A stretch of 64,000 bases of DNA from JAFGBI01 sp964480725 (GTDB taxonomy: Bacteria; Myxococcota_A; Polyangia; Polyangiales; Polyangiaceae), in NCBI GenBank assembly GCA_964480725.1, contig CAYZQO010000003.1, positions 1 through 64,000 on the forward strand. The letters are read 5' to 3'. A program made the position numbers and the translations under genes. This document shows, one piece after another, positions 25,109 through 33,816 of the stretch. The notes below the pieces were generated by a model. The model was not told the DNA's origin, made no database searches, and worked only from the letters and a program-made list of their open reading frames with translations. Position 1 is the first letter of the stretch. Every line of letters begins with the position of its first letter.

Positions 25109-26778
25109 GGTCGCTCCCAGAATCCGATGTCGGGCGCGAGCCCGTCGAAGAGGCCGGCGCGGGCGCCGTTGCGATCCTCGTCCGTGGGCGTGCCCGCGTC
25201 GACCAGGGGGCTGTCCGCGCGCAGCGTGTAGTCGTCCGCGGCGGCGTCCACGAAGCCAGGATCGGCGGTGACCGCGTGCGCTTCGAGCGTGCAGGTGCTG
25301 CAGGCGGCGAGCCCGTTGCCGTAGTACGCGTTGTAGTCGCGGTAATCGATCGAGGCGTCGCCGGCGATGAGCCCGAAGTCGCCGGCGAAGGCGAAGACGT
25401 TGTTGGCCACCTCGGCGGCGTTCGCCGAGCCGACCACGAGCCCGTCCCCGGCTTGGTAGACGAGCGTGTTGTGGCGGAGGACCACGCCGGCGACACCGCT
25501 GGCAAGCAGGATCCCCCGATCCCCGCGGACGACGAGGTTGCCGACCACCTGGCTCCCGCTGGCGTTGGTGCCGAGGAAGATCCCCCGCAACGCGCTGTCG
25601 ACGACGGTGTTGTCCACGATCGTGACCCCCGCGCCCAGCACCGCAATACCGTCGGCACCGCTACCGGTGATGCGGCAGCCGCGAACCGTCACGTCCGAGG
25701 CCACGCTCGCGATCTCGAGAGGGTCCACGTTCGAGTCGAGGACGCAGCCCGTTATCTCGTACCCGCTCCCGGACGCGACGTGGATGGGGTTGTTCGTGGC
25801 GCCGGAGAGGGTCAGTCCGGCGACGACGGTGGTGCCGGCCGCCGCGGCGAGCGTGAGGCAGTCCACGGAGCCGCCGATGGCGTCGCAGCGGAGCGCGGTC
25901 CCGTCGCCCCGGATCTCGACGCCGTCGGTCACGCCGAGCCCCGAGCCGAGGGCGATGGAGAGCCCCGGCTCGAAGGTGATCGACTGGATCCCGGCGGCCG
26001 CGTTCGCTAGCGCCAGCGCCTCGCGCAGCGAGAGCCCGGTCCCGCCGGGGCTCGCGACCGTCGCGCCCGCGTCGCTCTCGTCGAGCGCCGTGGTGACGTG
26101 GTAGTCCCCCGGGCTCGAGGCGCCGCCTGCGCCGCCGGTGCCCGCGCCGCCTGCGGTCGTCGCCCCCGCGGCGCCCCCACCCCCGCCCGTGTCGCTCGCG
26201 CCGCCGGACGCCTCGACCCCACCCGTACCCGTGGCACCGGCGGCGCCACCGGTGGCGACCCCTCCGGCGGCGCCCACACCGCCACCGCCCGGGCCGCCGC
26301 CACCCGCGGTGCCACCGGTCGCTCCCCCTCCGGTGCCGCCGGCGCTCCCGGCGCTGCCGCCAGCGGCGTTCGCGCCCGCCTCGCCCGCAATGCCGCCGCC
26401 GCCTACCTCGGCAGACGCGCCGGCGTCACCGCCCGAACCGGTCCCTCCGCTCACCCCGGCGCCCCCCGACCCGCCCGAAGGAGCGACGCCTCCCGTGCCG
26501 GCAGCGCCGGCCACCGTCGTTCCTCCACCCTCGCCGCCGATGTTGGTCCCACCCGTGGCGCCGAGGGGCGACCCGCCCGCTCCCGCCGCCGACCCGGCGC
26601 CGCCGCCGCTGGCGCCCGGTCCGGCGCCGGCCTCGCCAGCCGCGGCGGCCCCCTCACCTCCGGCACCGCCCCCGGCGCCACGCGAGTCGTCCAGGTGCTC
26701 GTAGCCGATGCGACAGCCACCGATCAGGGCAACGGCGAGGGCCACCGCCGCCAGGCGTGACGGGAAACGAGCGGTCAA
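25105..26778 (-). CDS. Surface lipoprotein with right-handed beta-helix and choice-of-anchor-Q-like end
   Basis: This 557-residue protein has a lipoprotein signal (VALAVALIGGC, lipobox IGGC at about residue 22). A Gly/Ala/Thr-rich linker of about 200 residues follows, then a parallel beta-helix domain. The helix begins with a CSLREA-like segment (GLSLREALALANAA) and runs through repeated coils (ITGCVLDSN, VRGCRITGSGADGI, IVDNTVVDSALRGIFLG, VVGNLVVRGDRGI). The end, ADPGFVDAAADDYTLRADSP and DAGTP, matches choice-of-anchor-Q repeats. Such helices include pectate lyases and other polysaccharide-active proteins; catalytic residues cannot be assigned. The start is a TTG with TAAGCT 7 nt upstream. 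It is last in the minus-strand pectin cluster, and its TAG stop lies in the repeat element. Confidence 0.83.
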   Translation of the reverse strand: MTARFPSRLAAVALAVALIGGCRIGYEHLDDSRGAGGGAGGEGAAAAGEAGAGPGASGGGAGSAAGAGGSPLGATGGTNIGGEGGGTTVAGAAGTGGVAPSGGSGGAGVSGGTGSGGDAGASAEVGGGGIAGEAGANAAGGSAGSAGGTGGGATGGTAGGGGPGGGGVGAAGGVATGGAAGATGTGGVEASGGASDTGGGGGAAGATTAGGAGTGGAGGASSPGDYHVTTALDESDAGATVASPGGTGLSLREALALANAAAGIQSITFEPGLSIALGSGLGVTDGVEIRGDGTALRCDAIGGSVDCLTLAAAAGTTVVAGLTLSGATNNPIHVASGSGYEITGCVLDSNVDPLEIASVASDVTVRGCRITGSGADGIAVLGAGVTIVDNTVVDSALRGIFLGTNASGSQVVGNLVVRGDRGILLASGVAGVVLRHNTLVYQAGDGLVVGSANAAEVANNVFAFAGDFGLIAGDASIDYRDYNAYYGNGLAACSTCTLEAHAVTADPGFVDAAADDYTLRADSPLVDAGTPTDEDRNGARAGLFDGLAPDIGFWERP

Positions 26779-26865
26779 CAGGGATAGCTTACACGAGGTT
26801 CGGCCGCTCGCCTCGCGCGCTCTCGCCGACGCGGCCGCGCTTCCCGTGCCGAAGCACGGCGCCCT

Positions 26866-28257
26866 CTAATCGAGGTACTCCGCCAGGGGGAGCCCCTGCG
26901 CACGGACGGCGTCGGCGACGAGGCCCGCGATGACGGGGGCGCCCGTCGCGGAGAAGTGGGTGTGGTCGTCGCAGAAGAAGTCGCCAACCGGTCCCGTGGT
27001 GCCGGCGCTCACGTCGCCGCCCGGGATGGGACAGAAACCGAGCTCGTCGTACAGGGCAACGCTGAGCTGGTGCAGATCGATGACGGGGACCCCCTGCTCG
27101 GCACCGACCTGGAGGGTGGCGTTGGCATAGGTGTCGCGCGTGGTGCGCGCCGAGCTGCCGTCGCAAGCGACCGCGCTGACCGGGGTTACGAAGACGGGGT
27201 TGGCCCCCCGCTCGCGCGCCGCCGCGGCCATCATCGCGCACTCGTTCTTGAACTCTTCGACACCGACGTGGCGGTTACAGGTGGCGCTTCCGTCGTTGAT
27301 GCCGAACTGGACGAAGAGGTAATCGCCCGCGCTCATCCCGTCGAGCATCGCCTGCCAGTGGCTTTGGATCACGGGGGCGCCACCCGCGTCGGTGTTGATG
27401 ACGCACTCGCCGTCGGCTCCCATGGTGTCGCTCACGGAGTAGAGCCAATTTCGAACGCTGCGACCGCCGATGGCGCTGTTGACCACGGTGACGAGGTCGT
27501 TGAAGAGCGGGTCAAAAACCTTGCCCCAGCCCGTGGGGCAGGGAGTGTTCCCGTTAGCGACGGTGGAGTCGCCGGCGATCCAGAGGGTGATCGGGGTCGT
27601 GGCGGCTGCGCCGCCGGCACCCCCGCCGGAAGTCGCGCCGCCCGACCCGTCCCCGCCCGACGCGGCTCCCCCGCTCGGCTCGCCACCGGTCGCGGTCTCC
27701 CCACCCATAGTCCAGCCCCCCGTCGCCGCCCCGCCGAGCTCCGCGCCGCCCATGGTCGAGCCACCCGTCGCCGCCCAGCCGCCGCTGCTCGCGCCGCCCG
27801 TGGTCGAGCCACCCGTCGCCCAGCCGCCGAGCCCCGCGCCGCCCGTGGTCGAGCCCCCCGTCGCCCAGCCGCCGCTGCTCGCGCCGCCCGTCCACCCGCC
27901 CCCCGTCGTCCAGCCGCCGCTGCTCGCGCCACCGGCGGACGCGCCGCCCGATCCGCCCGCCGCTGGGCCCCCACCCGTACTGGTCCCGCCCACACCGGGT
28001 ACCGCGCCACCGGCCCCACCCATCGTCGCGCCCCCGCTCCCACCCGCGCCGCCGGTCGAGCTTGCCCCGCCGCTCGCCGGCAAGCCTCCGGTCACGAGCC
28101 CGCCCGTAAGGGCGCCGCCGAGCGCCGCACCGCCCGTCCCTACCAGATCGCCGCCCTCGTCCGGCGAGGAGCAAGCGAGCAGGAGCAGGCCGGCGAGGAC
28201 CGCTGCGGACCCCTGGGGGCGGCGCGCGGGGCGGGACGGACGACGAGCGAGGTGCAT
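26866..28257 (-). CDS. SGNH/GDSL esterase lipoprotein, rhamnogalacturonan acetylesterase-like (copy 1)
   Basis: This protein of about 463 residues has lipobox LLLAC and a Gly/Thr/Ser-rich linker of about 190 residues with TTGG and SSGG repeats. A catalytic SGNH domain follows: block I IAGDSTVANG (nucleophile Ser in GDS), block II GGRS (Gly), block III FGINDGS (Asn) and block V DHTHFSATG (Asp/His). This block set is that of rhamnogalacturonan acetylesterases, which remove acetyl groups from pectin. Cys pairs in the domain suggest disulfides. I chose ATG 28257 over 28272 because TATTAT at 28276-28271 would overlap the latter. A paralog lies immediately upstream. Confidence 0.88.
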   Translation of the reverse strand: MHLARRPSRPARRPQGSAAVLAGLLLLACSSPDEGGDLVGTGGAALGGALTGGLVTGGLPASGGASSTGGAGGSGGATMGGAGGAVPGVGGTSTGGGPAAGGSGGASAGGASSGGWTTGGGWTGGASSGGWATGGSTTGGAGLGGWATGGSTTGGASSGGWAATGGSTMGGAELGGAATGGWTMGGETATGGEPSGGAASGGDGSGGATSGGGAGGAAATTPITLWIAGDSTVANGNTPCPTGWGKVFDPLFNDLVTVVNSAIGGRSVRNWLYSVSDTMGADGECVINTDAGGAPVIQSHWQAMLDGMSAGDYLFVQFGINDGSATCNRHVGVEEFKNECAMMAAAARERGANPVFVTPVSAVACDGSSARTTRDTYANATLQVGAEQGVPVIDLHQLSVALYDELGFCPIPGGDVSAGTTGPVGDFFCDDHTHFSATGAPVIAGLVADAVRAQGLPLAEYLD

Positions 28258-28270
28258 GGCGTGCCTGGAC

Positions 28271-28276
28271 ATAATA
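28271..28276 (-). promoter_or_regulatory. -10-like TATTAT before the first SGNH esterase gene
   Basis: Minus-strand TATTAT (five of six matches to TATAAT) ends 13 nt before the ATG at 28257. It overlaps an upstream in-frame ATG at 28272, which argues against that longer start. It lies just past the stop of the paralogous gene, so this gene may have its own promoter within the cluster. Confidence 0.4.
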
Positions 28277-28291
28277 GAGGGACGGCTGCGC

Positions 28292-29665
28292 TCAGGGGCG
28301 CAGATAGGCCGCGAGCCCAAGATCGGTTTCGATCATGCCATCCCCCAGGAACCCGGCCATGGTCCGCGCGCCGTGCTCCTGGAAGTGCGTCCCGTCGACG
28401 GTGCCGTCCGCCCGCAAGAAGAAAAAGTCCTCGGGCGTGGGCGCCGGGCAGATTGCGGAGAGGTGGGAGAACGTCTTCTCGTTCAGCTCGAGCACCGTGA
28501 CCGCCTCGGCCGTGCCGAGCTCACGCATCGCCTGCGCGTAGCTCCCGAGGGAGTTGCCGACGCCACAGTACGCGGAGTTGCGCGGTGGGGCCGTCACCAG
28601 CACCGGGATCGCGCCGGCTGCCCGCGTCGGATCGAGGTAGTAGTCCTTCAGGTGCGTCTTGAAGTCGGTGCTCGGCTCGGCATACCTGGGGTAGGTGACA
28701 TCGTCGACGGTGAACGTCGCCGTCTTGTTGCCGTCGTTGGTCCCGAACTGGACCAAGAAATAGTCGCCGGGCTCGAGCCGGTCCAGGATCCAGGCGGCCG
28801 CGCCCTCGAGATGGAACCAGAGCGCGGTGCGACCGCCGGCAGCGCGATTCACCACCGTCACCCGGTCGTCGAGGATCTCGGGGAGCATCTGACCCCAGCC
28901 CGCCTGATCGGTGGTGCTGGCCGTGTCCGTGTAGGTCGAGACGGTAGAGTCCCCCGCGAGATAGACCGTCACCGCGGGGAGCTCGGATGAACCGCCCGTG
29001 CCGGGGTCGGTGCCGCCCGTCGCGGTGCCGCCCGTTTCGGCGCCGCCCGTTTCGGCGCCGCCCGTTTCGGCGCCGCCCGTTTCGGCGCCGCCCGTCTCGG
29101 TGCCGCCCGTCTCGGTGCCGCCCGTCTCGGTGCCGCCCGTCTCGGTGCCGCCCGTGGGAACGCCGCCGGTCGCCACTCCGCCCGAGGAGACGCCGCCGGT
29201 GGCGCTGCCACCCATTGCGCCACCACCGCCCGTGAGCGCGCCGCCCGTGGCCACCCCTCCACTGGAGGTGCCCCCCGACAGGCCGCCACCACCGAGCCCG
29301 CCCATCGGCGGCGAGCCGCCGGTCGCGGCGCCGCCGCCACCGAGCGCGGCTCCACCGAGGCCCGCTGCCGTGCCCCCCGTCGCGGTCCCGCCAGCGCCGC
29401 CAGACAGGAGCCCGCCTGTCCCCGCGCCACCCCCGCCGCTACCCGTCGGGGTGCTGCCGCTCCCGCCGGTGGCGATGGGAGCAGCGCCCGCCATCAGACC
29501 GCTGCTCCCTGGCTCCGCCTCGTTCCCGCACGCACCCGCCAGCACGCCGACCAGCAGGATGAGGCCGAGCCATCGGCCGCGGTCGTCGCCTGGAGCCCCT
29601 GGGTGTCGCATCGCCCGCTCGCTCTCTTTCCTTCGCTCGATGTCCTGGCTGCTGCCCTGCATCAC
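28292..29665 (-). CDS. SGNH/GDSL esterase lipoprotein, rhamnogalacturonan acetylesterase-like (copy 2)
   Basis: This 457-residue protein has a signal ending in lipobox LAGAC and a long Gly/Thr linker that includes eight nearly identical ETGG units (see 29030-29155). The SGNH domain has blocks YLAGDSTVSTY (Ser), GGRT (Gly), QFGTNDGNK (Asn) and DGTHFQEHG (Asp/His). It is closer in layout to fungal and bacterial rhamnogalacturonan acetylesterases than to lipases. The GTG at 29665 (or ATG 29662) is preferred because GAGGGG lies upstream inside the end of the pectinesterase gene, with only a 3-nt gap between the genes, implying an operon. A later ATG at 29611 is possible. Confidence 0.88.
   Translation of the reverse strand: MMQGSSQDIERRKESERAMRHPGAPGDDRGRWLGLILLVGVLAGACGNEAEPGSSGLMAGAAPIATGGSGSTPTGSGGGGAGTGGLLSGGAGGTATGGTAAGLGGAALGGGGAATGGSPPMGGLGGGGLSGGTSSGGVATGGALTGGGGAMGGSATGGVSSGGVATGGVPTGGTETGGTETGGTETGGTETGGAETGGAETGGAETGGAETGGTATGGTDPGTGGSSELPAVTVYLAGDSTVSTYTDTASTTDQAGWGQMLPEILDDRVTVVNRAAGGRTALWFHLEGAAAWILDRLEPGDYFLVQFGTNDGNKTATFTVDDVTYPRYAEPSTDFKTHLKDYYLDPTRAAGAIPVLVTAPPRNSAYCGVGNSLGSYAQAMRELGTAEAVTVLELNEKTFSHLSAICPAPTPEDFFFLRADGTVDGTHFQEHGARTMAGFLGDGMIETDLGLAAYLRP
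29030..29155. repeat. 15-bp tandem repeat encoding (T/A)ETGG in the SGNH lipoprotein linker
   Basis: Eight adjacent 15-bp units lie within the linker. Read on the coding strand, four give TETGG and the next four AETGG, with units within each half almost identical at DNA level. Such near-identity points to recent expansion by slippage. Looser versions of the same Gly-Gly pattern occur in the linkers at about 27700-28100 and 30600-31090. Confidence 0.85.
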
Positions 29666-29668
29666 CGA

Positions 29669-31357
29669 CTAGCCCCCCTCGCTGTAGCTCGGTGTCCAGC
29701 CGCTCAGGATGGTCGGGAGCGTGTAGGCCGCTGCCTCCTCGGCGGTGAGCTGCCGCGACTCCGGTGCCCGCGCAGCGGGGTTCGCGCCCGGCCCCCGACT
29801 CTCGTACTCGGCGAAGCGCGTCAGCTCCAGCGTGTTCTCGCTCATCGTCGTGTACCCCACCGCGGCAACGTGCGCGCCGAGCTCGACCTGCAGGAACACC
29901 GCCGCCGCGTACGGGCCCCAAGGGCGCGCGAGGTGCACGTGCCCGGCGCGCACGCTGGCGTCGGCGGTGAAGATCCCGCCGCGAAACACGATACCGTGGG
30001 GCACGGCCGCGTCCGTCCGCGGCGCGGTCACCGCAGTCCCCTCCGAAATGCTGTGGACAATGCAGTCATCGAAGACGGCGGTGCCCGCTCCGAAGATGTA
30101 GTCCGTGTTCCCCTGGACGTACGATGCCCGGAAGTACTGCGTCCCGTTGCGGTTGTAGAGCGTGTCCTGGTAGCTGACGAAACGGCAGTTATAGAACTGC
30201 TCCCGCTGGCCGTCCGCGCGGAGTGCCACGGCCTGTCCCTCGCCCAGCGCGGAGCTGTTCTCGAAGGTGAGGTTGGCGGCCGAGAAGTCGTTCGCGGAGA
30301 CGATCGTGCTGGCGCTGTCGCTGGTCCCGATGCCATCCGCAGCGCTGTCGCCGTAGGTGAGGACCGTGGTTTCGGGCCCCTCGCCGACGAGGCAGAGGTG
30401 CTGGCGACCGGCGATGGTGAGCTTCTCCGTGTAGGTCCCGGCGCGGACGTCGATCCGGACCGGGGTCGTGCTCCCGTTCGGGATCGAGTCGATGGCCGCC
30501 TGCACGGTGGTGTGGTCGCCGGAGCCGTCGCGCGCCACCGTGATGGTCCGCTCGATCCCGGGTGGACAGAGCGCCAACTCGCCGCCGCCCGCGCCCCCGC
30601 CCGCAGGGCCGCCGCCGGTCTCCGCGCCGCCGCTCGCTGCGCCGGCCTCCGGCGCGCCTCCGGTCGCGGGGTTTCCGCCCGTGGCGAGGCCGCCCGTGGC
30701 GAAGCCTCCGGTACCGCTGCCGCCCGCGGCGAAACCGCCCGTCGCCCATCCGCCGGTGGCGAGACCGCCGGTGGCGAGGCCCCCGGCACCGCTGCCGCCC
30801 GTAGCGAAACCGCCCGTCGCCTCACCGCCCGTGACGAAGCCGCCCGTTGCCGGCTGCCCACCGCTGGCCCCGCCGACCGGAGGCGCGCCACCGGCCCCCT
30901 GCCCGCCGCTCGACGCCCCGCCCGTCGCCCCGCCGACCGCCCCGGAACCATCACCGCCGACACCACCGGCTCCCGTCCTGCCCCCGATCGGAGGGAGGCC
31001 TCCAGCCGCGGAGCCGCCGACGGAACCCGCACCACCCGTGGTCGCCCCGCCCGTAACCCCGCTCCCGCCGGACGCCGCACCGCCCGTCGCCTGACCCCCA
31101 GCGCTCGGCGCGGTCGGCTCGCCCGCGGAGCCCGAGCCATCATCGCCGCAGCCACCCAGCAGGTTCGTGATGACCAGCCACGCCGCGACCATCACGGCCG
31201 AGGCCCGATTGCCCCGACGGGTCCTCTCCCCTGCCGCGGCGAAACGCGCTCCGGCAATGCTCGTGTGCCGCAAGGTGCCAGGGGCCTCGAGCCTCGGTCG
31301 GGACTGGCTCTGGGTGGACGACATACGCCTCGCCAGTAATGCACGAGCGCGCGACAT
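29669..31357 (-). CDS. Pectinesterase lipoprotein (carbohydrate esterase family 8)
   Basis: The C-terminal 300 residues of this 562-residue protein form a pectin methylesterase beta-helix. It contains ITVARDGSGDHTTVQAAIDS, RAGTYTEKL (GxYxE), GQAVAL, the catalytic Asp regions SYQDTLYN and TDYIFGAGTAVFDD, and LARPWG (LxRPW) with its catalytic Arg. These remove methyl esters from homogalacturonan. A Gly/Ala/Thr linker of about 180 residues and lipobox LLGGC precede it. The start is uncertain: 31357 gives a long N-region, ATG 31324 has a GAGG nearby, and ATG 31192 gives a minimal signal peptide. First gene of the four-gene minus-strand pectin cluster. Confidence 0.9.
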   Translation of the reverse strand: MSRARALLARRMSSTQSQSRPRLEAPGTLRHTSIAGARFAAAGERTRRGNRASAVMVAAWLVITNLLGGCGDDGSGSAGEPTAPSAGGQATGGAASGGSGVTGGATTGGAGSVGGSAAGGLPPIGGRTGAGGVGGDGSGAVGGATGGASSGGQGAGGAPPVGGASGGQPATGGFVTGGEATGGFATGGSGAGGLATGGLATGGWATGGFAAGGSGTGGFATGGLATGGNPATGGAPEAGAASGGAETGGGPAGGGAGGGELALCPPGIERTITVARDGSGDHTTVQAAIDSIPNGSTTPVRIDVRAGTYTEKLTIAGRQHLCLVGEGPETTVLTYGDSAADGIGTSDSASTIVSANDFSAANLTFENSSALGEGQAVALRADGQREQFYNCRFVSYQDTLYNRNGTQYFRASYVQGNTDYIFGAGTAVFDDCIVHSISEGTAVTAPRTDAAVPHGIVFRGGIFTADASVRAGHVHLARPWGPYAAAVFLQVELGAHVAAVGYTTMSENTLELTRFAEYESRGPGANPAARAPESRQLTAEEAAAYTLPTILSGWTPSYSEGG

Positions 31358-31471
31358 TCGTCGGGCTACCAGACGCTCACGAGTCCCAATTCGCAGCCGG
31401 ATGACCTGCGGGCTGGCCGGGTGAGACGCAGTGCGAGCTGAAAACGCATCGGGAAATCCGGCTCGGTGGAC

Positions 31472-31673
31472 CTAGAGCGGCAATCAGGTTGATTGCTGCG
31501 AAAAATCAAGGACCTAGAACAACAAACGGTTTGTTTGTTGTTCCAAATCGATGACCTAGAGCACCGACCTGGGAGCAGACCACGCCCGAGGCGCCGCCGA
31601 AAACGCCTCCTCGCCGTGCACGGATGCGTTTTCGGCGGCGCTGTTGCCATTGGCAACCTGATCGGTGCTCCAG
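31472..31673 (+). repeat. Composite structured intergenic repeat, copy 2 (two A units + B unit)
   Basis: Two tandem 42-bp A units (31472-31513 and 31514-31555) precede a 118-bp B unit (31556-31673). The A stems differ entirely in sequence yet pair: GCGGCAATC/GATTGCTGC and AACAACAAAC/GTTTGTTGTT, each around a GGTT-containing loop. B keeps the ends CTAGAGCACCGA and TCGGTGCTCCAG. Its internal stem is a perfect 16-bp GCGCCGCCGAAAACGC/GCGTTTTCGGCGGCGC, with loop TCGCCGTGCAC shared with copy 1. Confidence 0.9.
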
Positions 31674-32025
31674 GGGGCCCGGCCGGCTCCCACCCCCGTC
31701 CCGCTCGCCGCTTTGCGGCTGCGCGGCCGACCCCTCCCCACCCCACCGCTCTCGGGCCGGGGCCGGGGCCGGGAACGGTAGAAGAGACTGGGTCAGCAGC
31801 GGTCCTGGTGTGCCTCACCCTCGCCGTGCGTCCAGTCCGCCTCGCTCCGCTCGCCCCCAGCACATCCCGCAGCATGCCCACGCGGGCACCCGACGGGAGG
31901 TGGCGGACGCGAGCATTGGCGTCACCTCGCGCCGCTGAATGGCCTTCGATGCCGGCAAGCGTGGGGCGAGCTGCTGGGCCCTGCTTCGGGGGCCCTCTTG
32001 GCTCGCCACCAGGCCGAAGTGCCCG

Positions 32026-32031
32026 TAACGT
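32026..32031 (+). promoter_or_regulatory. -10-like TAACGT, leaderless candidate
   Basis: TAACGT lies 6 nt before the GTG at 32038, with no ribosome site between. No clear -35. Confidence 0.35.
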
Positions 32032-32037
32032 TGCGCC

Positions 32038-33666
32038 GTGAGCTCGCCTTCAGGACTGACCCGGGCGGGGCTTCGCGCCGCGCTTCGCGCCACGGCCCTC
32101 GGAGCCGTCGGGCTGGTCATCACGACGAGAGCCCGAGCTCAAGACGAGACGACCGCGCCCGACCTCCCCGGCGGTAGCGAGCCGGCGGCCGCCACGGCCG
32201 GGAGCGCCCGCGCCACGGAGAGCCGGCGCCACTTCGACAACGGCATCAAGCTCTTTCGTGACGGGAACTACCACGGCGCGCTGGTGGAGTTCGAGGCCGC
32301 CCACGAGATGGTCCCGAGCGCGGGCGCGCTGCGCAACGTCGCTCTCTGCCAGAAGGCTTTGTTCCGCTATGCCGAGGCGGCGGAGACGCTTCGGCGCCTG
32401 CTGCGCGAGCACCGCGCCGAGCTCGTCGCGGCAGACCGGGCGACCGTCGAGGCGGCCATCAACGAGCTCGAGGGGCTCGTCGGACTGGTCGTGCTCGTGG
32501 TGTCGCCGCCGGAGGCCACGGTGACCGTGGACGGCCGCGCCGTGTCCGCCGAGGACCGCGCCACCGGGTTGCGGCTGAACGTCGGCGAGCACACGGTCAC
32601 GGCCACCGCCCCTGGCTACGCGCCCCTCACCAGCGTCGTCAGCGTCGCGAGCGGGCGGCACGAGGTGCCGGTGGAGCTCGCCCTCGCCGCCACGATGGGC
32701 TTCATCACCGTTGACGCCGGGGATCCCGACGCCGCCATCGCCATCGACGGCGAGGCCCGTGCCTTCCACCGCTGGTCCGGCCCCTTGCCGCCGGGCAGGC
32801 ACCGGGTCCAGATCTACAAGGACGGGCACGAGCCCTTCGAGCAACGGGTGCGCGTCGAGCTCGGGAAGACCGTCGAGGTGACGGCGCAATTCGGGCCACC
32901 GACGGACGAGGAGGCCGCCGCGACCATAAAGCTCTCGACGCCGCCGCCTCCGCCGCTGCCGGGCTCCTCCCTCCTGCACCAGGGGTGGTACGCGACGGGC
33001 ACTCTCAACGCGCTTGCCGTGGGCGACGCGCCCCGGGGCTTGGAGCACGTCGGCGGGGAGACGCCAACGGAGGCCTTCGGGCTGACGACGGGGCTTCGCG
33101 CGGGGTACCGCCTCCTGGCACCGCTCGCGACGGAGGTGGTGGTGGAGGGCGGCGGCTTCCCCGTTTCCAACGCCTGCGACCGGCTGGAGTACGGCCCCGA
33201 GTGCGACACCGACGAGGCGCTCCGGCGCGACTATCAGCTCACGTTGGTGCGCCTGGGAGGCAACGCCCGCCTGCTCACCAGCGGCGAGAAGCTCCGCTTC
33301 GCCTCCTCCATCGGGACCGGCGCGGTCCGCCACCAGCTCACCATCCCCCGGCTCGACCCGAGCCGCGAGGCGGAGCTGATCGCGGACCGAGTGTCGTTGA
33401 TCGGGGCCGAGGAGAAGCGCGAGCTCAAGGGGTGGAACGGATATTTCATGCTCGAGCTCGGCCTCGAGCTCAACCTCCGACACACGCTGCTCGGCGCAGG
33501 GGTGCAGGTCTGCATCGACAGCACCGCACACACGATCGCGGACGATGGCTACGAGCCGTACGCCGGGCTCGTGACGGGGGGGTTGGCCCTGCGCGCAGGC
33601 TGGAGCGAGTGGGCGCCGCGACGGGGAGCGAAGCTCCGCGTCACCTCGCCGCCGCCCCAACGCTGA
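32038..33666 (+). CDS. Exported TPR and PEGA-domain protein with C-terminal barrel-like domain
   Basis: This 542-residue protein starts at GTG with a signal peptide ending TTRARA. An N-terminal TPR-like unit (RRHFDNGIKLFRDGNYHGALVEFEAAHEMVPSAG) follows. Two PEGA-type repeats come next (LVVSPPEATVTVDGRAV ... VGEHTVTATAPGYA and ITVDAGDPDAAIAIDGEA ... PGRHRVQIYKDGHE). After a Pro-rich hinge, the C-terminal 220 residues are rich in alternating hydrophobics, as in an outer-membrane barrel. TPR-PEGA-barrel proteins are a common myxobacterial surface architecture of unknown role. It appears to be a single-gene transcript. Confidence 0.85.
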   Translation: MSSPSGLTRAGLRAALRATALGAVGLVITTRARAQDETTAPDLPGGSEPAAATAGSARATESRRHFDNGIKLFRDGNYHGALVEFEAAHEMVPSAGALRNVALCQKALFRYAEAAETLRRLLREHRAELVAADRATVEAAINELEGLVGLVVLVVSPPEATVTVDGRAVSAEDRATGLRLNVGEHTVTATAPGYAPLTSVVSVASGRHEVPVELALAATMGFITVDAGDPDAAIAIDGEARAFHRWSGPLPPGRHRVQIYKDGHEPFEQRVRVELGKTVEVTAQFGPPTDEEAAATIKLSTPPPPPLPGSSLLHQGWYATGTLNALAVGDAPRGLEHVGGETPTEAFGLTTGLRAGYRLLAPLATEVVVEGGGFPVSNACDRLEYGPECDTDEALRRDYQLTLVRLGGNARLLTSGEKLRFASSIGTGAVRHQLTIPRLDPSREAELIADRVSLIGAEEKRELKGWNGYFMLELGLELNLRHTLLGAGVQVCIDSTAHTIADDGYEPYAGLVTGGLALRAGWSEWAPRRGAKLRVTSPPPQR

Positions 33667-33816
33667 CCGCCCCGTCCCCCCGCGTCACGTTCGCGGCCCT
33701 TCCGCCCCGGAGTGCGAGTCCGCCCTAGCTTGGACGACACCCCGACGCCCCGCGGCGCGCCGGGGGAGCGACACGGGCTTGGCGAAGACCTCCGCGAGGA
33801 CCATGATCGGCGGAGG

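Larger units (their letters stand above)
31358..32037. other. Gene-free divergent region between pectinesterase and the PEGA/TPR gene
   Basis: This 680-bp stretch contains the second composite repeat (31472-31673), a short GGGGCC-type low-complexity tract near 31750-31775, and the -10-like box of the next gene at 32026. I see no convincing open reading frame, tRNA or terminator in the rest. Confidence 0.7.

Noticed and set aside
29030..29155. CRISPR-like regular repeats
   Set aside because: The 15-bp units are adjacent with no spacers and lie in frame within a lipoprotein linker.
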